DNA of 64,000 nucleotides from Halobacterium sp. R2-5 (GCF_011734195.1 NZ_JAANTH010000001.1:434001-498000), one strand, 5' to 3'; positions 49,324-57,737 are shown, numbered from the stretch's first letter. The notes: generated from the sequence alone by a model not told the origin. A program made the numbers and translations.

Positions 49324-49931
49324 TCGAACAGCCCCGCCACGTCCTCTTCTCGCCGCTGCCGCCGCTGTACGTGCTGTCGCAGCCGCGTCGCGACGAGCGC
49401 GCGCTGCTCGGGCTCGGTCGCGAAGTCACAGAGCAGCACGCCGAACTCGTTGAGCTCCCCCTCAGTTAGCCCTTCACGCGCGTACTCCGCGCCCGTCTCC
49501 ACGAACGCCTCGTCGTAGCCGAGGTCCTCCGCGAGCGCGACCGCGGCCTCCACGCCCGCCGGCGCGTCGAGGCCGTCGAGGTCGAGCGCGCGCCCCTCGT
49601 ACGTCAGCGACGGCGGCTCCGCGCGCTCGATTCGCTCCGGGTCCGCCGCGAGCGCGTCCGCGTACGCTCGCACCGTATCCACGTTCACGTCGCGGTAGTC
49701 CGCTGGAAGCCCGTTGAGGTACTCGCCCGCGCTCTCGCAGAGGCCGACTGCGCCCGCCCAGTTCCGGTCGCGGGCGTGGTGGACGGCCGCCGAGAACTGG
49801 ATGAGCCCGTGGAGCAGTCGCTCGTCGTCGCCCTCGTCTAACGCCAGCCACTCCGCCTCCCACGCGTCGTGGGCAGCGTGGTAGTGGCCGGCGTTGTAGA
49901 CCGCGATACCCGCGCGCAGCGCCGCGTCCAT
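49320..49931 (-). CDS. DUF309-domain protein
   Basis: The 203-residue helical protein has the DUF309 pattern near its start: ALRAGIAVYNAGHYHAAHDAWEAEWLALDEGDDERLLHGLIQFSAAVHHARDRNW, with conserved His-x-x-x-Glu-like residues that may bind metal. The remainder is acidic helix ending in QRRQRREEDVAGLFD. Function unknown. Confidence 0.82.
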   Translation of the reverse strand: MDAALRAGIAVYNAGHYHAAHDAWEAEWLALDEGDDERLLHGLIQFSAAVHHARDRNWAGAVGLCESAGEYLNGLPADYRDVNVDTVRAYADALAADPERIERAEPPSLTYEGRALDLDGLDAPAGVEAAVALAEDLGYDEAFVETGAEYAREGLTEGELNEFGVLLCDFATEPEQRALVATRLRQHVQRRQRREEDVAGLFD

Positions 49932-49970
49932 ACGGCGGGTTCGCCCGCCACGCGCAAACGCGTTTCGTCC

Positions 49971-50726
49971 TCAGGCGTTGTTCATCGACGACGGCCACGC
50001 GCTCACGAACGGGAGGGAGGCCGTCAGCAGGTACGCGCTCTTCCGCACCGCGCCCTTCGTGTACTGGCGCGTGCTCCGGTGAACCGGCGTGCGCTTCCCG
50101 CGGATGTCCGTCTCTCCCGCGCGCAGCGCCGACAACACGTCCTCGGTCGCGATTTCGCCCGGCGGCGTCCCCGCGTCGACGTCCGGCAGCGCGACGTCCG
50201 TGTACGCCCGCCCGACGTTCCGAATCGAGTGCGCGTCGCTCGCGCCGAACCGCGGGTAGTCGTGCTCTTCCGCGAACGTCCGCGCGCGCCGGTTCCGGTA
50301 GCCCGTGAACACCATCGAGTTGTACACTTCGATGCCGTCGCAGTCCCCGACGTTCTTCCGCCGGACGCCGTGCCGGCTCCGCTGGAACGGATGCGGGACC
50401 ACGGCGACGCCGCCCTGCTCGCGAATCCCGGTCACGGTCGCCTCGAACGGCCGGCCGCGCTCCGGGCGCTCCTCGACGCCGATGGCCAGCAGGTGGCCCG
50501 CCGCCGTCGACACCTCCACGCCCGGAATCCCGACGAGCCCGTACTCCGGCGCCAGCTCCGCCGCGTACAGCGACTCCTCGATCTCGTCGTGGTCGGTGAC
50601 GACCACGCCGTCCAGCCCGATGTCGCTGGCGTGCTCCAGGATGAGTTCCACCGGCTCGCTCCCGTCGTACGAGCCCTCCGAGTGGACGTGCGGGTCGATT
50701 GACAGCACCGCCCGGTCCTCGTTCAT
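49971..50726 (-). CDS. PHP-domain phosphoesterase
   Basis: The 251-residue protein has the PHP metal ligands: IDPHVHSEGSYDG (HxH), VVVTDHDEIE, GIPGVEVSTAAGH, VVPHPFQRSRHG and FGASDAHSIRNVG (D-x-H). Such domains hydrolyse phosphate esters (histidinol phosphate or nucleotides) or serve polymerases; here it stands alone. The C-terminal tail (KGAVRKSAYLLTASLPFVSAWPSS) is mildly hydrophobic. The substrate is not predictable. Confidence 0.85.
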   Translation of the reverse strand: MNEDRAVLSIDPHVHSEGSYDGSEPVELILEHASDIGLDGVVVTDHDEIEESLYAAELAPEYGLVGIPGVEVSTAAGHLLAIGVEERPERGRPFEATVTGIREQGGVAVVPHPFQRSRHGVRRKNVGDCDGIEVYNSMVFTGYRNRRARTFAEEHDYPRFGASDAHSIRNVGRAYTDVALPDVDAGTPPGEIATEDVLSALRAGETDIRGKRTPVHRSTRQYTKGAVRKSAYLLTASLPFVSAWPSSMNNA

Positions 50727-50864
50727 CGCCGGCCCCTATACGGCCCACAGTCAAGTACTTCGTGCCCGACACGGGTCGCCACAGCGGAACTACTGACGCT
50801 CTGACTGTTCGCGGTAGGTGGGCGACACAGCGGTCGCTCGCGGTCGTGGGTTCGAAGGGATTAG

Positions 50865-51108
50865 CGTCCGGACGGAGTCGCCGAGCTTGCTCGGCGGCAC
50901 AGTAGACCGGCGGTCTACTGGCGTCCGCGCGAGCGTCGCGAGCGCGGGCCCGTCGGTCGTTTTGAGCGAGCGCTAGCGAGTGAAAAACGTCCGGACGGAG
51001 ATTTGAACTCGCCCAGACGTGCTCGCTTCGCTGCGCGCGTCTGGTCTGCTCAAATCTCCTGACGATAATACGCGCTGTACGACGCGAGAGCTACAGAGGG
51101 CTCTCGCG
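50865..51108 (-). repeat. Two displaced tRNA-Arg 3' ends with palindromes
   Basis: 50988-51010 repeats the tRNA-Arg 3' end (51131-51153) over 23 bp, and 50865-50877 repeats its last 13 bp again. The first copy forms GGAGATTTGA (50997-51006) with inverted TCAAATCTCC (51050-51059) around the core CCAGACG/CGTCTGG, which contains GACGTGCTCGCT (51016-51027) and CGCTGCGCGCG (51029-51039). Perfect hairpins lie at 50879-50896 (loop TT), 50900-50920 (loop GGC) and 51083-51108. No gene is seen between 50727 and 51130. Confidence 0.85.
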
Positions 51109-51130
51109 GTCGTAGCGTCGAGAGAAGTTA

Positions 51131-51203
51131 CGTCCGGACGGAGATTTGAACTCCGGTCCCTGGCTCCGCAAGCCAAGAGGATAGTCCACTACCCTACCCG
51201 GAC
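51131..51203 (-). tRNA. tRNA-Arg (anticodon GCG)
   Basis: This is a 73-nt minus-strand cloverleaf: acceptor GTCCGGG with TCCGGAC (one G-T), discriminator G; anticodon stem TTGGC/GCCAA around TTGCGGA (anticodon GCG); T arm CGGAG-TTCAAAT-CTCCG. No intron. It is followed downstream by two partial copies of its 3' end. Confidence 0.94.
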
Positions 51204-51294
51204 TCACTTTTTCGTAGCCCCGACTTACGTAAAGCGGTTACGATTCGGGGGTGGCGCGGGAAGGTTCTTCACTTTTCAGAGCACACCCGAACTT

Positions 51295-51741
51295 ATGCAA
51301 CGAAGGTCGCTGCTCGCGGTGGTGCCGGCGCTGGTCGTCGCCGGCTGCACGAGTCCAGTTGGAGACAACGGGACGGAGTCAGAGACGAGCTACGAGGACA
51401 CCGACTTCGCTGTCACCGCGGCCGAGTGCGGGACCGAGCGCGAGGCAGCCAGCGTCTCGTTCGACGCCGAGGCGGCGACCGTCACAGTCGAGGGGACGAC
51501 CAGCGGGCCGAACGCGTGTTCCGCCGCGCGGCTCGCGGACGCGAACTACGACGCGGACGCCGACGAGTTCACGCTCGTCGTCGAAGCGTATCGCGAAGAG
51601 GATGCCGACGGCTGCGCGGAGTGCATCATGGAAATCGACTACGAAGCGACGGCGTCGTTCGCCGGGGAGGTCCCCGGGAGCGTCGCGGTCGTCCACGCGA
51701 GTCGCGGGGAGACGCGCGAGGTCGCGACGGCCAGCCCGTAA
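51295..51741 (+). CDS. Small secreted lipoprotein, unknown function
   Basis: The ATG at 51295 gives 148 residues: MQRRSLLAVVPALVVAGCTSP is a signal peptide with lipobox VVAGC and an Arg-Arg that could mark Tat export. The mature part is acidic with cysteines in CGTE, NACSA and DGCAEC, likely forming disulfides outside the cell, and beta-strand-like alternation (EFTLVVEAYRE, CIMEIDYEATASF). I do not recognise the family. Confidence 0.75.
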   Translation: MQRRSLLAVVPALVVAGCTSPVGDNGTESETSYEDTDFAVTAAECGTEREAASVSFDAEAATVTVEGTTSGPNACSAARLADANYDADADEFTLVVEAYREEDADGCAECIMEIDYEATASFAGEVPGSVAVVHASRGETREVATASP

Positions 51742-51859
51742 CTTCAAACGAGAGGGCGCACCATCCCGACGTATGCCACTCTCGACCCGCGGACGGAGAC
51801 GGCGTAATTCGGCAAGGACAACGCTTATGCGCGGCTCGCGTCTGGAGTGAACTACGATT

Positions 51860-53269
51860 ATGGGCGACGACATCGAGGACGTCTACGGGGACCTCGACAC
51901 CGACGTGTCCCTCGAGGAGTTCCGGGACGCCGTCGAGTCGAAGGTCGAACAGATGGGCGGACTGGCCGACGAGGAGACGGCCGCCATGCTCATCGCCCAC
52001 GAGCTAGAGGACGGCGAGGTCAACGGCGTCGCCGACGTGGAACCGGAGATGGACGAGGTCAAGTTCATCGCGAAGGTGACGAGCATCGGCGACGTGCGGA
52101 CGTTCGAGCGCGACGACGACGAGAACCCGGAGGGCCGCGTGGTGAACGTCGACGTCGCCGACGAGACTGGGAGCGTCCGGCTGTCGCTGTGGGACGAGCA
52201 GGCCGAGGGCGCCAAGGACGAGCTCGAAGTCGGGTACGTGCTCCGCGTGAAGGGCCGGCCGAAGGACGGCTACAACGGCATCGAGGTGAGCGCCGACCAG
52301 ATCGAGGTCGACAACGAGGAGGAGGTCGACGTCCAGGTACAGGACGAGTACCGCGTCGATGACCTCTCGCTGGGCATCTCGGACGTGAACCTCACGGGCG
52401 AGGTGCTCGCGGCCGAGGAGGTGCGGACGTTCGACCGCGACGACGGCAGCGAGGGGAAAGTCTCCAACCTCGTGCTCGGTGACGAGACCGGCCGCGTGCG
52501 CGTCACGCTCTGGGACGACCAGGCCGACACCGCGCCCGACCTCTCGCAGGGCGAGGTCGTGGAGGTCGTGGACGGCTACGTCCGGGAGCGCGACGGCAGC
52601 CTCGAACTCCACGTCGGCGACCGCGGCGCGGTCGAACCCGTCGACGCGGACGTGGCGTTCGTGCCGGACACCACCCCCATCGAGGACCTCGAACTCGACG
52701 ACGTGGCCGACGTCGCAGGCGTCATTCGCTCCGCGGACCCGAAGCGGACGTTCGACCGCGACGACGGCAGCGAGGGCCAGGTCCGGAACGTGCGCGTGCA
52801 GGACGACACGGGCGACATCCGCGTGGCGCTGTGGGGCGACAAGGCCGACCTCGACATCGGCCCCGGCGACGAGGTGGCGTTCGTGGACGTCGAGATCCAG
52901 GACGGCTGGCAGGACGACATCGAGGCGTCCGCGGGCTGGCAGTCCTCGGTCATCCCGCTCGCCGACGGCGCCACGACGGCCGACGACTCGGGCGGCGAGA
53001 CCGGGCTCTCGGCGTTCGAGGACGGGAACCAACCGAGCAGCGCCGACTCGACTGATAGCTCGTCGAGCGACGACGCCGACGCGTCCACGGACGACGGCGA
53101 GGAAGTCGAGTTCACGGGCGTCGTCGTGCAGGCGCAGAACCCCGTGATTCTGGACGACGGCGAGGAGACCGTGAGCGTCGAGACGGACGCGGACGTCACG
53201 CTCGGGCAGGAAGTGACCGTTCGCGGCCTCCTCCAGGACGGCCGCCTGCGCGCCGAAGAACTGCACTGA
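51860..53269 (+). CDS. RPA-type single-stranded DNA-binding protein with several OB folds
   Basis: The 469-residue protein has a helical N-terminus (residues 1-55), then three similar OB folds (about 65-150, 172-262, 275-360), each with a KVTSIGDVRTFERDDDENPEGRVVNV-like start and VRLSLWDEQA-like middle. A Ser/Asp linker (365-415) and a fourth shorter OB fold (415-469) follow. It lacks the CxxC zinc finger seen in some archaeal RPAs. It should coat single-stranded DNA in replication and repair. It resembles the stand-alone RPA2 type of haloarchaea. The histone gene follows on the same strand. Confidence 0.88.
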   Translation: MGDDIEDVYGDLDTDVSLEEFRDAVESKVEQMGGLADEETAAMLIAHELEDGEVNGVADVEPEMDEVKFIAKVTSIGDVRTFERDDDENPEGRVVNVDVADETGSVRLSLWDEQAEGAKDELEVGYVLRVKGRPKDGYNGIEVSADQIEVDNEEEVDVQVQDEYRVDDLSLGISDVNLTGEVLAAEEVRTFDRDDGSEGKVSNLVLGDETGRVRVTLWDDQADTAPDLSQGEVVEVVDGYVRERDGSLELHVGDRGAVEPVDADVAFVPDTTPIEDLELDDVADVAGVIRSADPKRTFDRDDGSEGQVRNVRVQDDTGDIRVALWGDKADLDIGPGDEVAFVDVEIQDGWQDDIEASAGWQSSVIPLADGATTADDSGGETGLSAFEDGNQPSSADSTDSSSSDDADASTDDGEEVEFTGVVVQAQNPVILDDGEETVSVETDADVTLGQEVTVRGLLQDGRLRAEELH

Positions 53270-53296
53270 CGCGGGCTGCGAAAACGAGGGGCGGCG

Positions 53297-53482
53297 TCAG
53301 TTTCGCGGCGCTTCGTCGTGCCGGTCGTTCGGGTTCGCTTCCTCGCGGGCGTCCTGGTAGCGCTCCTCGCCCTGGTTCGCCATCTCCTGCTGTATCTGTT
53401 CTTCCTCGGCGTCCTCCTCGTCGGCGTTCCCCTCCCGTTCGGCGGCGTCTTCCGCGCTCGACTGGTGCGGATTGTCGCCCAT
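53297..53482 (-). CDS. Small acidic hypothetical protein (61 aa)
   Basis: The ATG at 53480-53482 opens a 61-residue, highly charged, probably disordered protein: MGDNPHQSSAEDAAEREGNA then DEEDAEEEQIQQEMANQGEERYQDAREEANPNDRHDEAPRN. An upstream extension of the frame would overlap the histone start and is unlikely. It lies antiparallel between the OB-fold protein and histone genes. Function unknown. Confidence 0.55.
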   Translation of the reverse strand: MGDNPHQSSAEDAAEREGNADEEDAEEEQIQQEMANQGEERYQDAREEANPNDRHDEAPRN

Positions 53483-53575
53483 GGTCGCGGGTTCGGGACT
53501 CGCGCGGACGGACGTTGTGGCGGATTTCCCCACGTAACGGAAACAGTTAAGCGTGCGACAGCCACCCATTGACGC

Positions 53576-54007
53576 ATGAGCGTCGAACTCCCGTTCGCGC
53601 CGGTGGACAGCATCATCCGGCGACACGCGGGTGACTTGCGGGTGAGCGCCGACGCCGCAGAGGAACTCGCACGGCGCATCCAGTCGCGCGGCTCGGAGCT
53701 CGCCCGGGGAGCCGCCGAGCACGCCGCCGAGGACGGGCGGAAGACACTGATGGCCGCGGACTTCGGCGCCGACGGGGTGCCGGACGCCGACGCGCTGACG
53801 CTGCCGGTCGCGCCCGTCGACCGCATCGCGCGCCTCGACCTCGACGACCAGTTCCGCGTCTCGAAGGACGCGCGGGTCGTGCTCGCGGACATCCTGGAGG
53901 CGTACGCGGCGGACGCCGCCGACGGCGCGGCCGTGCTCGCCGAGCACGCGGGACGACGCACCGTACAGGCCGAGGATGTCGCGACGTACTTCGACCTCGT
54001 GGAATGA
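53576..54007 (+). CDS. hpyA: Tandem (double) archaeal histone
   Basis: The 143-residue protein contains two histone folds in one chain, as in haloarchaea. The first (residues 1-70) has LPFAPVDSIIRRHAGDLRVSADAAEELARRI and GRKTLMAADFG; the second (75-143) has LPVAPVDRIARLDLDDQFRVSKDARVVLADILEAYA and GRRTVQAEDVATYFDLVE. It is acidic. In this lineage the protein may act more as a regulator than as a bulk packager. Its stop overlaps the ATG of the HDAC-family gene by 4 nt. Confidence 0.92.
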   Translation: MSVELPFAPVDSIIRRHAGDLRVSADAAEELARRIQSRGSELARGAAEHAAEDGRKTLMAADFGADGVPDADALTLPVAPVDRIARLDLDDQFRVSKDARVVLADILEAYAADAADGAAVLAEHAGRRTVQAEDVATYFDLVE

Positions 54008-55011
54008 GATTCGGGTTCAGCGAGACGTGTCTCGCACACGACCCCGGGCCGCGGCATCCGGAGAGTCCGGACCGCCTGCGCGCCATCAAGCGCGGGCTCG
54101 CGAAGCGCCACAGCGTCAACTACGAGGACGCCGGGCCCGCCACCGAGGCCGACGCTGCGGCCGTCCACGACGACGACTACGTCGCGGAAGTCAAGGCGTT
54201 CTGCGAGTCCGGCGGCGGCGACTGGGACCCGGACACGACTGCCTCCGAGGAGACGTGGTCGGCCGCGCTCGCGAGCGCGGGCCTCGCCATGGACGCCACG
54301 CGCGCCGCGGTGAACGGCGCCGCCGGCCGGAACACGCCGTTCTCGCTCGGCCGGCCGCCCGGCCACCACGCCGTCTACGACGACGCGATGGGCTTCTGCT
54401 TCCTGAACAACGCCGCCGTCGCCGCGCAGTACGCCCTCGACGACCTCGGCGCCGACCGCGTCGCCATCTTCGACTGGGACGTCCACCACGGCAACGGCAC
54501 GCAGGACATCTTCTACGACCGCGGCGACGTCTTCTACGCCTCGGTCCACGAGGAAGGACTCTACCCGGGCACGGGCGCCGCCGGCGAGTCCGGCCAGGGC
54601 GACGGCGAGGGGACGACGCTGAACGCGCCGTTCCCCGCGGGCTCCGGAGACGCCGACTACTGCGCGGCGTTCGACGAGCTCTTAGAGCCCGCGATTCGGG
54701 AGTTCGACCCAGACGTGTTCCTCGTGAGCGCGGGCTTCGACGCCCACCGCCACGACCCGATCTCGCGGATGCACGTCTCCACGGAGGGGTACGGCCTGCT
54801 CACCGACCGCGTCCGCTCGCTCGCCGACGCGATCGACGCGCCGCTGGCGTTCATCTTGGAGGGCGGGTACAGCCTCGACACGCTCGCCGACGGCATCGGC
54901 ATGGTCCACGAGACGTTCGACGGCCGCGACCCGATCGGCCCCGAGGACGAGGTCAGCGACAGCGTCCGCACGCTGCTCGACGACCTCTCGGAGTCTCACC
55001 CCGCGCTCTGA
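54004..55011 (+). CDS. Histone-deacetylase-family amidohydrolase
   Basis: The 335-residue protein has the class I/II deacetylase core: RHPESPDRLRAIKRGL, SLGRPPGHHAVYDDAMGFCFLNNAAVAAQYAL (catalytic His pair), VAIFDWDVHHGNGTQDIFY (zinc Asp and His), and FLVSAGFDAHRHDPI (second Asp). Substrates could be acetyl-lysine proteins or acetylated polyamines. The ATGA overlap with the histone gene couples their translation and suggests a joint role. Confidence 0.92.
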   Translation: MRFGFSETCLAHDPGPRHPESPDRLRAIKRGLAKRHSVNYEDAGPATEADAAAVHDDDYVAEVKAFCESGGGDWDPDTTASEETWSAALASAGLAMDATRAAVNGAAGRNTPFSLGRPPGHHAVYDDAMGFCFLNNAAVAAQYALDDLGADRVAIFDWDVHHGNGTQDIFYDRGDVFYASVHEEGLYPGTGAAGESGQGDGEGTTLNAPFPAGSGDADYCAAFDELLEPAIREFDPDVFLVSAGFDAHRHDPISRMHVSTEGYGLLTDRVRSLADAIDAPLAFILEGGYSLDTLADGIGMVHETFDGRDPIGPEDEVSDSVRTLLDDLSESHPAL

Positions 55012-55022
55012 CCCGCGAGCGC

Positions 55023-56372
55023 TCAGACGGTCGGTTCGAAGTACGCCGCGAGTTCCGTCCCGAACTCCGCTGCCAGGTCTGCGACGTCCTCGCCCGCGAG
55101 CACTTCGTAGTCGCCGGCTTCGACCACGGACTCGACGTGCGCGCCGAGCGCGACCTCCGGTAGTCTCGACTCGGCGAACTCGCGGGCGGTCCGCACGTCG
55201 CGCTCGCGCTCGACCACGTACCGGTCGCCGTCGAGGAACGGGCCGTAGGCGTCGCTGTCGGCGTACTTCCCGTAGAATCCCTCGGCGTGCCCGCCGACGT
55301 GGACCGGCGGGCCCTCGTGGCGCTCGACCGCGGGGAGCTCGCTCACCGACAGTTCCACGAACAGGACCGCGCGGTCGTCCGCCCACGTCGCCGCGCGTAA
55401 CACCTCGAAGCCGTGGTTCTCGAGCCTGCGCACGAGGCCGTCCCGGGACCGGTACAGCTGGGGGTAGAGCTGGTCTTCGACGAGGTCCGGCGCGTCGAAG
55501 GCGACCGCCAGCGGCGTCGTCCCGCGGTCCGCGACGTACCCTCGGACTGCGTCCCCGCTCAGCGGGTCGGGCGTCGACGGCTCGAAGACCGACTCGTCGG
55601 GGTCGTCGAGGAACTCGCGGGCGTGGTGCTGGACGCGTGCGACGTTCTCCGCGGCGACGACCGCGGCGACGTTCCGCTCGGGGTCCGTCGGATCCACGAC
55701 CACCAGCGCGTCGTCGAACTCCGCGGCGGCGTGGTCTTCGGGGTCGAGGACGACGGGCGGCTGCCAGTCCCGCACGGCTTCCAGCGTCTCGCGGAAACCA
55801 CCGTACTCCAGCACGAGCAGCTCCGTGAGGTAGCCCGAGAACCCCTGCGTGCGGAGGTCGCTCCCGTACGCGCCGACGCCCTTCAGGAACTGCTTGAACA
55901 GCCGGACGTCGCCCGCGTCCTCGTCGCTCAGCCGCTGTTCGAGGTACGCGTTGTGGAACGGCGTGCGGTCGACCGCGGACTGGATATCGGTCGCGGAGTC
56001 CAGCCGGTAGCACGGCACGAGGTCCACGTCGTACCCCTCGAAGCTCCCTTTCACGTAGGGGTGTTCGGCGTACTCCTCGCGGCCCTCCGGCAGCACCGCG
56101 TTCCCGACTTCGAGGCCGTACGATTCGAGGTCCTCCCGGGGGAGGTCCGGGGGGAACCGCACGAACAGGTCGATGTCGCGGTCGCCCGCCACCCACGTCC
56201 CGCGCGCCGTGCTCCCGACCTGCAGGACGTCCGCGTCGGCGGGTAGCTCGGCGATGGCGTCACGCGCGCGGTCGGCCAGCCGCTCCGCGGCCGCGGCGAG
56301 CGCGCGGCGCTCGTCCGGTGTCGGGTCCACGCGCTCGCGCACGGCGTCGACGACCGACTCGAAGTCGCTCAT
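55023..56372 (-). CDS. cca: CCA-adding tRNA nucleotidyltransferase, archaeal class I
   Basis: The 449-residue enzyme adds CCA to tRNA 3' ends without a template. The nucleotidyltransferase motif is LQVGSTARGTWVAGDRDIDLFVRF, with two catalytic Asp in DRDIDLF and a third in GYDVDLVPCY. YLEQRLSDEDAGDVRLFKQFLKGVGAYGSDLRTQGFSGYLTELLV is the typical central part. It is essential here because no tRNA in the window encodes CCA. Confidence 0.95.
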   Translation of the reverse strand: MSDFESVVDAVRERVDPTPDERRALAAAAERLADRARDAIAELPADADVLQVGSTARGTWVAGDRDIDLFVRFPPDLPREDLESYGLEVGNAVLPEGREEYAEHPYVKGSFEGYDVDLVPCYRLDSATDIQSAVDRTPFHNAYLEQRLSDEDAGDVRLFKQFLKGVGAYGSDLRTQGFSGYLTELLVLEYGGFRETLEAVRDWQPPVVLDPEDHAAAEFDDALVVVDPTDPERNVAAVVAAENVARVQHHAREFLDDPDESVFEPSTPDPLSGDAVRGYVADRGTTPLAVAFDAPDLVEDQLYPQLYRSRDGLVRRLENHGFEVLRAATWADDRAVLFVELSVSELPAVERHEGPPVHVGGHAEGFYGKYADSDAYGPFLDGDRYVVERERDVRTAREFAESRLPEVALGAHVESVVEAGDYEVLAGEDVADLAAEFGTELAAYFEPTV

Positions 56373-56472
56373 GCCGCCGGATTCACGCGGCCGCGCCTAA
56401 GCCGTGTCGATGCCCGAGCCTGCTGGCGAAACGAAAGCCATTTCAAAACGCGCCGGGTAGGGAGAGATGCGA

Positions 56473-56545
56473 GCCGCCATAGCTCAGTTGGTAGAGCACC
56501 TGGTTGTTACCCAGGTTGTCCCAGGTTCGAGCCCTGGTGGCGGCG
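56473..56545 (+). tRNA. tRNA-Asn (anticodon GTT)
   Basis: This is a 73-nt cloverleaf: acceptor GCCGCCA with TGGCGGC and discriminator G, D arm AGCTCAGTTGGTAGAGC, anticodon loop TTGTTAC (GTT), T arm CCAGG-TTCGAGC-CCTGG. No intron. A 21-bp copy of its 3' end recurs 140 bp downstream. Confidence 0.95.
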
Positions 56546-56820
56546 CTTCTCCGATACTTGCTCGCGGAGCGTCGGCTCCGCGACGAGTTCGGTTGTATCG
56601 CCGCAAGGGCTCGTGCCCGAGAGTCGCAGCCCGCGCAGCACCGCGAGCAGGACCGTCTCTCGACGTTCGAGCCCTGGTGGCGGCGTAAAACTTCGTTTTA
56701 CGTGCTGCCAGACTCCATCTGGTAACGGCGTGAATTTCTACGAAATTCACGGCCCGAGAGACGTAGTCTCTCGACGGCGCTTCTCCGACACTCGCTTCCG
56801 GAGCGTCGGCTCTGCGAAAT
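56546..56820 (+). repeat. Displaced tRNA-Asn 3' end and a chain of perfect palindromes
   Basis: 56665-56685 is identical to the tRNA-Asn 3' end (56525-56545). The flank starting CGGCGCTTCTCCGA at 56541 recurs with changes at 56775. Perfect hairpins follow one another: 56562-56583 (9 bp), 56686-56700 (TAAAAC, loop TTC), 56708-56722 (CCAGA), 56729-56751 (10 bp, loop TAC) and 56755-56773 (8 bp, loop GTA). No gene is seen from 56546 to 56861. Confidence 0.85.
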
Positions 56821-56861
56821 CCCGACAGGCTAAAGGTTCGGCCACGGGAAGCGAACGACGA

Positions 56862-56970
56862 GGGGCCTTAGCTTAGTCTGGTTCAAAGCCCCCGGCTCAT
56901 ATCGGCGCTCGTCCCCGGGCGGGTGTCGTGGGACACCGGGTGAGCGGTGGTTCAAATCCGCCAGGCCCCA
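56862..56970 (+). tRNA. tRNA-Met (anticodon CAT) with a 33-nt intron
   Basis: The gene spans 109 nt. The acceptor GGGGCCT pairs with AGGCCCC, discriminator A. The anticodon stem CCCGG (56891-56895) pairs with CCGGG (56936-56940); the anticodon CAT is at 56898-56900. A 33-nt intron (56902-56934) after position 37 restores a 76-nt tRNA with T arm GGTGG-TTCAAAT-CCGCC. Introns at this position in elongator tRNA-Met are known in haloarchaea. A CAU-anticodon tRNA-Ile is the alternative. Confidence 0.85.
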
Positions 56971-56981
56971 CGTTTCTGTGA

Positions 56982-57116
56982 CGGTGCCGCGCAGCGACGC
57001 GTGTGTCGCTGCGCGCACCGCGCGTAACTGGGGCAGGATTTGAACCCTGGAAGTCGCGCGCAGCGAACGAAGTGAGCGAGCACGTCTTCCTCCGGTTCAA
57101 ATCCGCCAGGCTCCAT
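56982..57116 (+). repeat. Hairpins and displaced tRNA-Met 3' end
   Basis: A strong hairpin lies at 56982-57020 (GCGCAGCGAC with GTCGCTGCGC plus outer CGGTGC/GCACCG, loop 56999-57004), probably terminating tRNA-Met. Then 57094-57111 repeats 18 bp of the tRNA 3' end (56949-56966). Its T arm (57094-57104) pairs exactly with inverted GGATTTGAACC at 57036-57046. The core, read on the minus strand, holds GACGTGCTCGCT (57075-57086) and CGCTGCGCGCG (57055-57065). Confidence 0.85.
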
Positions 57117-57200
57117 TTTCTACGTCCGCGACCGGTGAGCACGGTGGTGACGACGGAAACTACAACAAGTACTTGCAGCCGTGTCGCTTCTTGTCACCCG

Positions 57201-57491
57201 ATGAGTGCACGAAGACCGAACCGGGGAGGCGAGGAGGGTCTCGGCGAGACCCGCGCAGAGTACGAGTGGGCCGACGTCGGGCCGTCGACGGCGGTCCTGG
57301 AGACCCTCGGGGCGGCGATGGACCGCGACCCGTTGACCCTCGAACCGCTGTACGAGTACGTGGACCTGGACGCGCTGGACCTACTCGTCCGGTCGGCCTC
57401 GGCGGGCGCGCGGGCGGCGGTCACGTTCCGGTTCGAGTCCTACCGGGTGCACGTCGACAGCGGCGGAGAAGTAGTCGTTCGGCCGGTTTAG
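57201..57491 (+). CDS. HalOD1-domain protein (96 aa)
   Basis: The ATG at 57201 gives a 96-residue protein. STAVLETLGAAMDRDPLTLEPLYEYVDLDALDLLV followed by VTFRFESYRVHVDSGGEVVVRP is the haloarchaeal output domain 1 pattern. In larger proteins this domain follows sensors; alone it may act as a small signalling module. No membrane segment. An AAGTACTT palindrome lies about 30 nt upstream. Confidence 0.78.
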   Translation: MSARRPNRGGEEGLGETRAEYEWADVGPSTAVLETLGAAMDRDPLTLEPLYEYVDLDALDLLVRSASAGARAAVTFRFESYRVHVDSGGEVVVRPV

Positions 57492-57614
57492 CCGGCGGTT
57501 TTCCGGCCGAGCGGAGCGGGCGCGCGACGCGGCGGCGGAGTAATCGGCGGGTACTCGCCGTAACGCGCGGGATATAGTTGTTTTCTTCGTTTAACGTTCG
57601 CCGCGAGTTGAGGG

Positions 57615-57737
57615 TCAGTCGTCGTCGAGGTCGTCGCCGTCGTCGGGTTCGAGGAGGTGCGGGCCGCGCTGGTACTTCGGCGTGTTCGCGAATTCCGCTA
57701 TCCGTTGCTGGTCGGCTTCGGTGATTCGGTGTGCCAT
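57615..57737 (-). CDS. Very small acidic-tailed protein (40 aa)
   Basis: The ATG at 57735-57737 gives MAHRITEADQQRIAEFANTP then KYQRGPHLLEPDDGDDLDDD. A short basic/helical head and an acidic tail of seven Asp suggest a conserved haloarchaeal microprotein; codon use matches neighbouring genes. An A/T-rich patch upstream (57765-57800) may hold the promoter. Function unknown. Confidence 0.6.
   Translation of the reverse strand: MAHRITEADQQRIAEFANTPKYQRGPHLLEPDDGDDLDDD

Noticed and set aside
56665-56685. A second tRNA-Asn gene
   Set aside because: Only the T-arm 3' half and acceptor strand are repeated; there is no D arm or anticodon arm.
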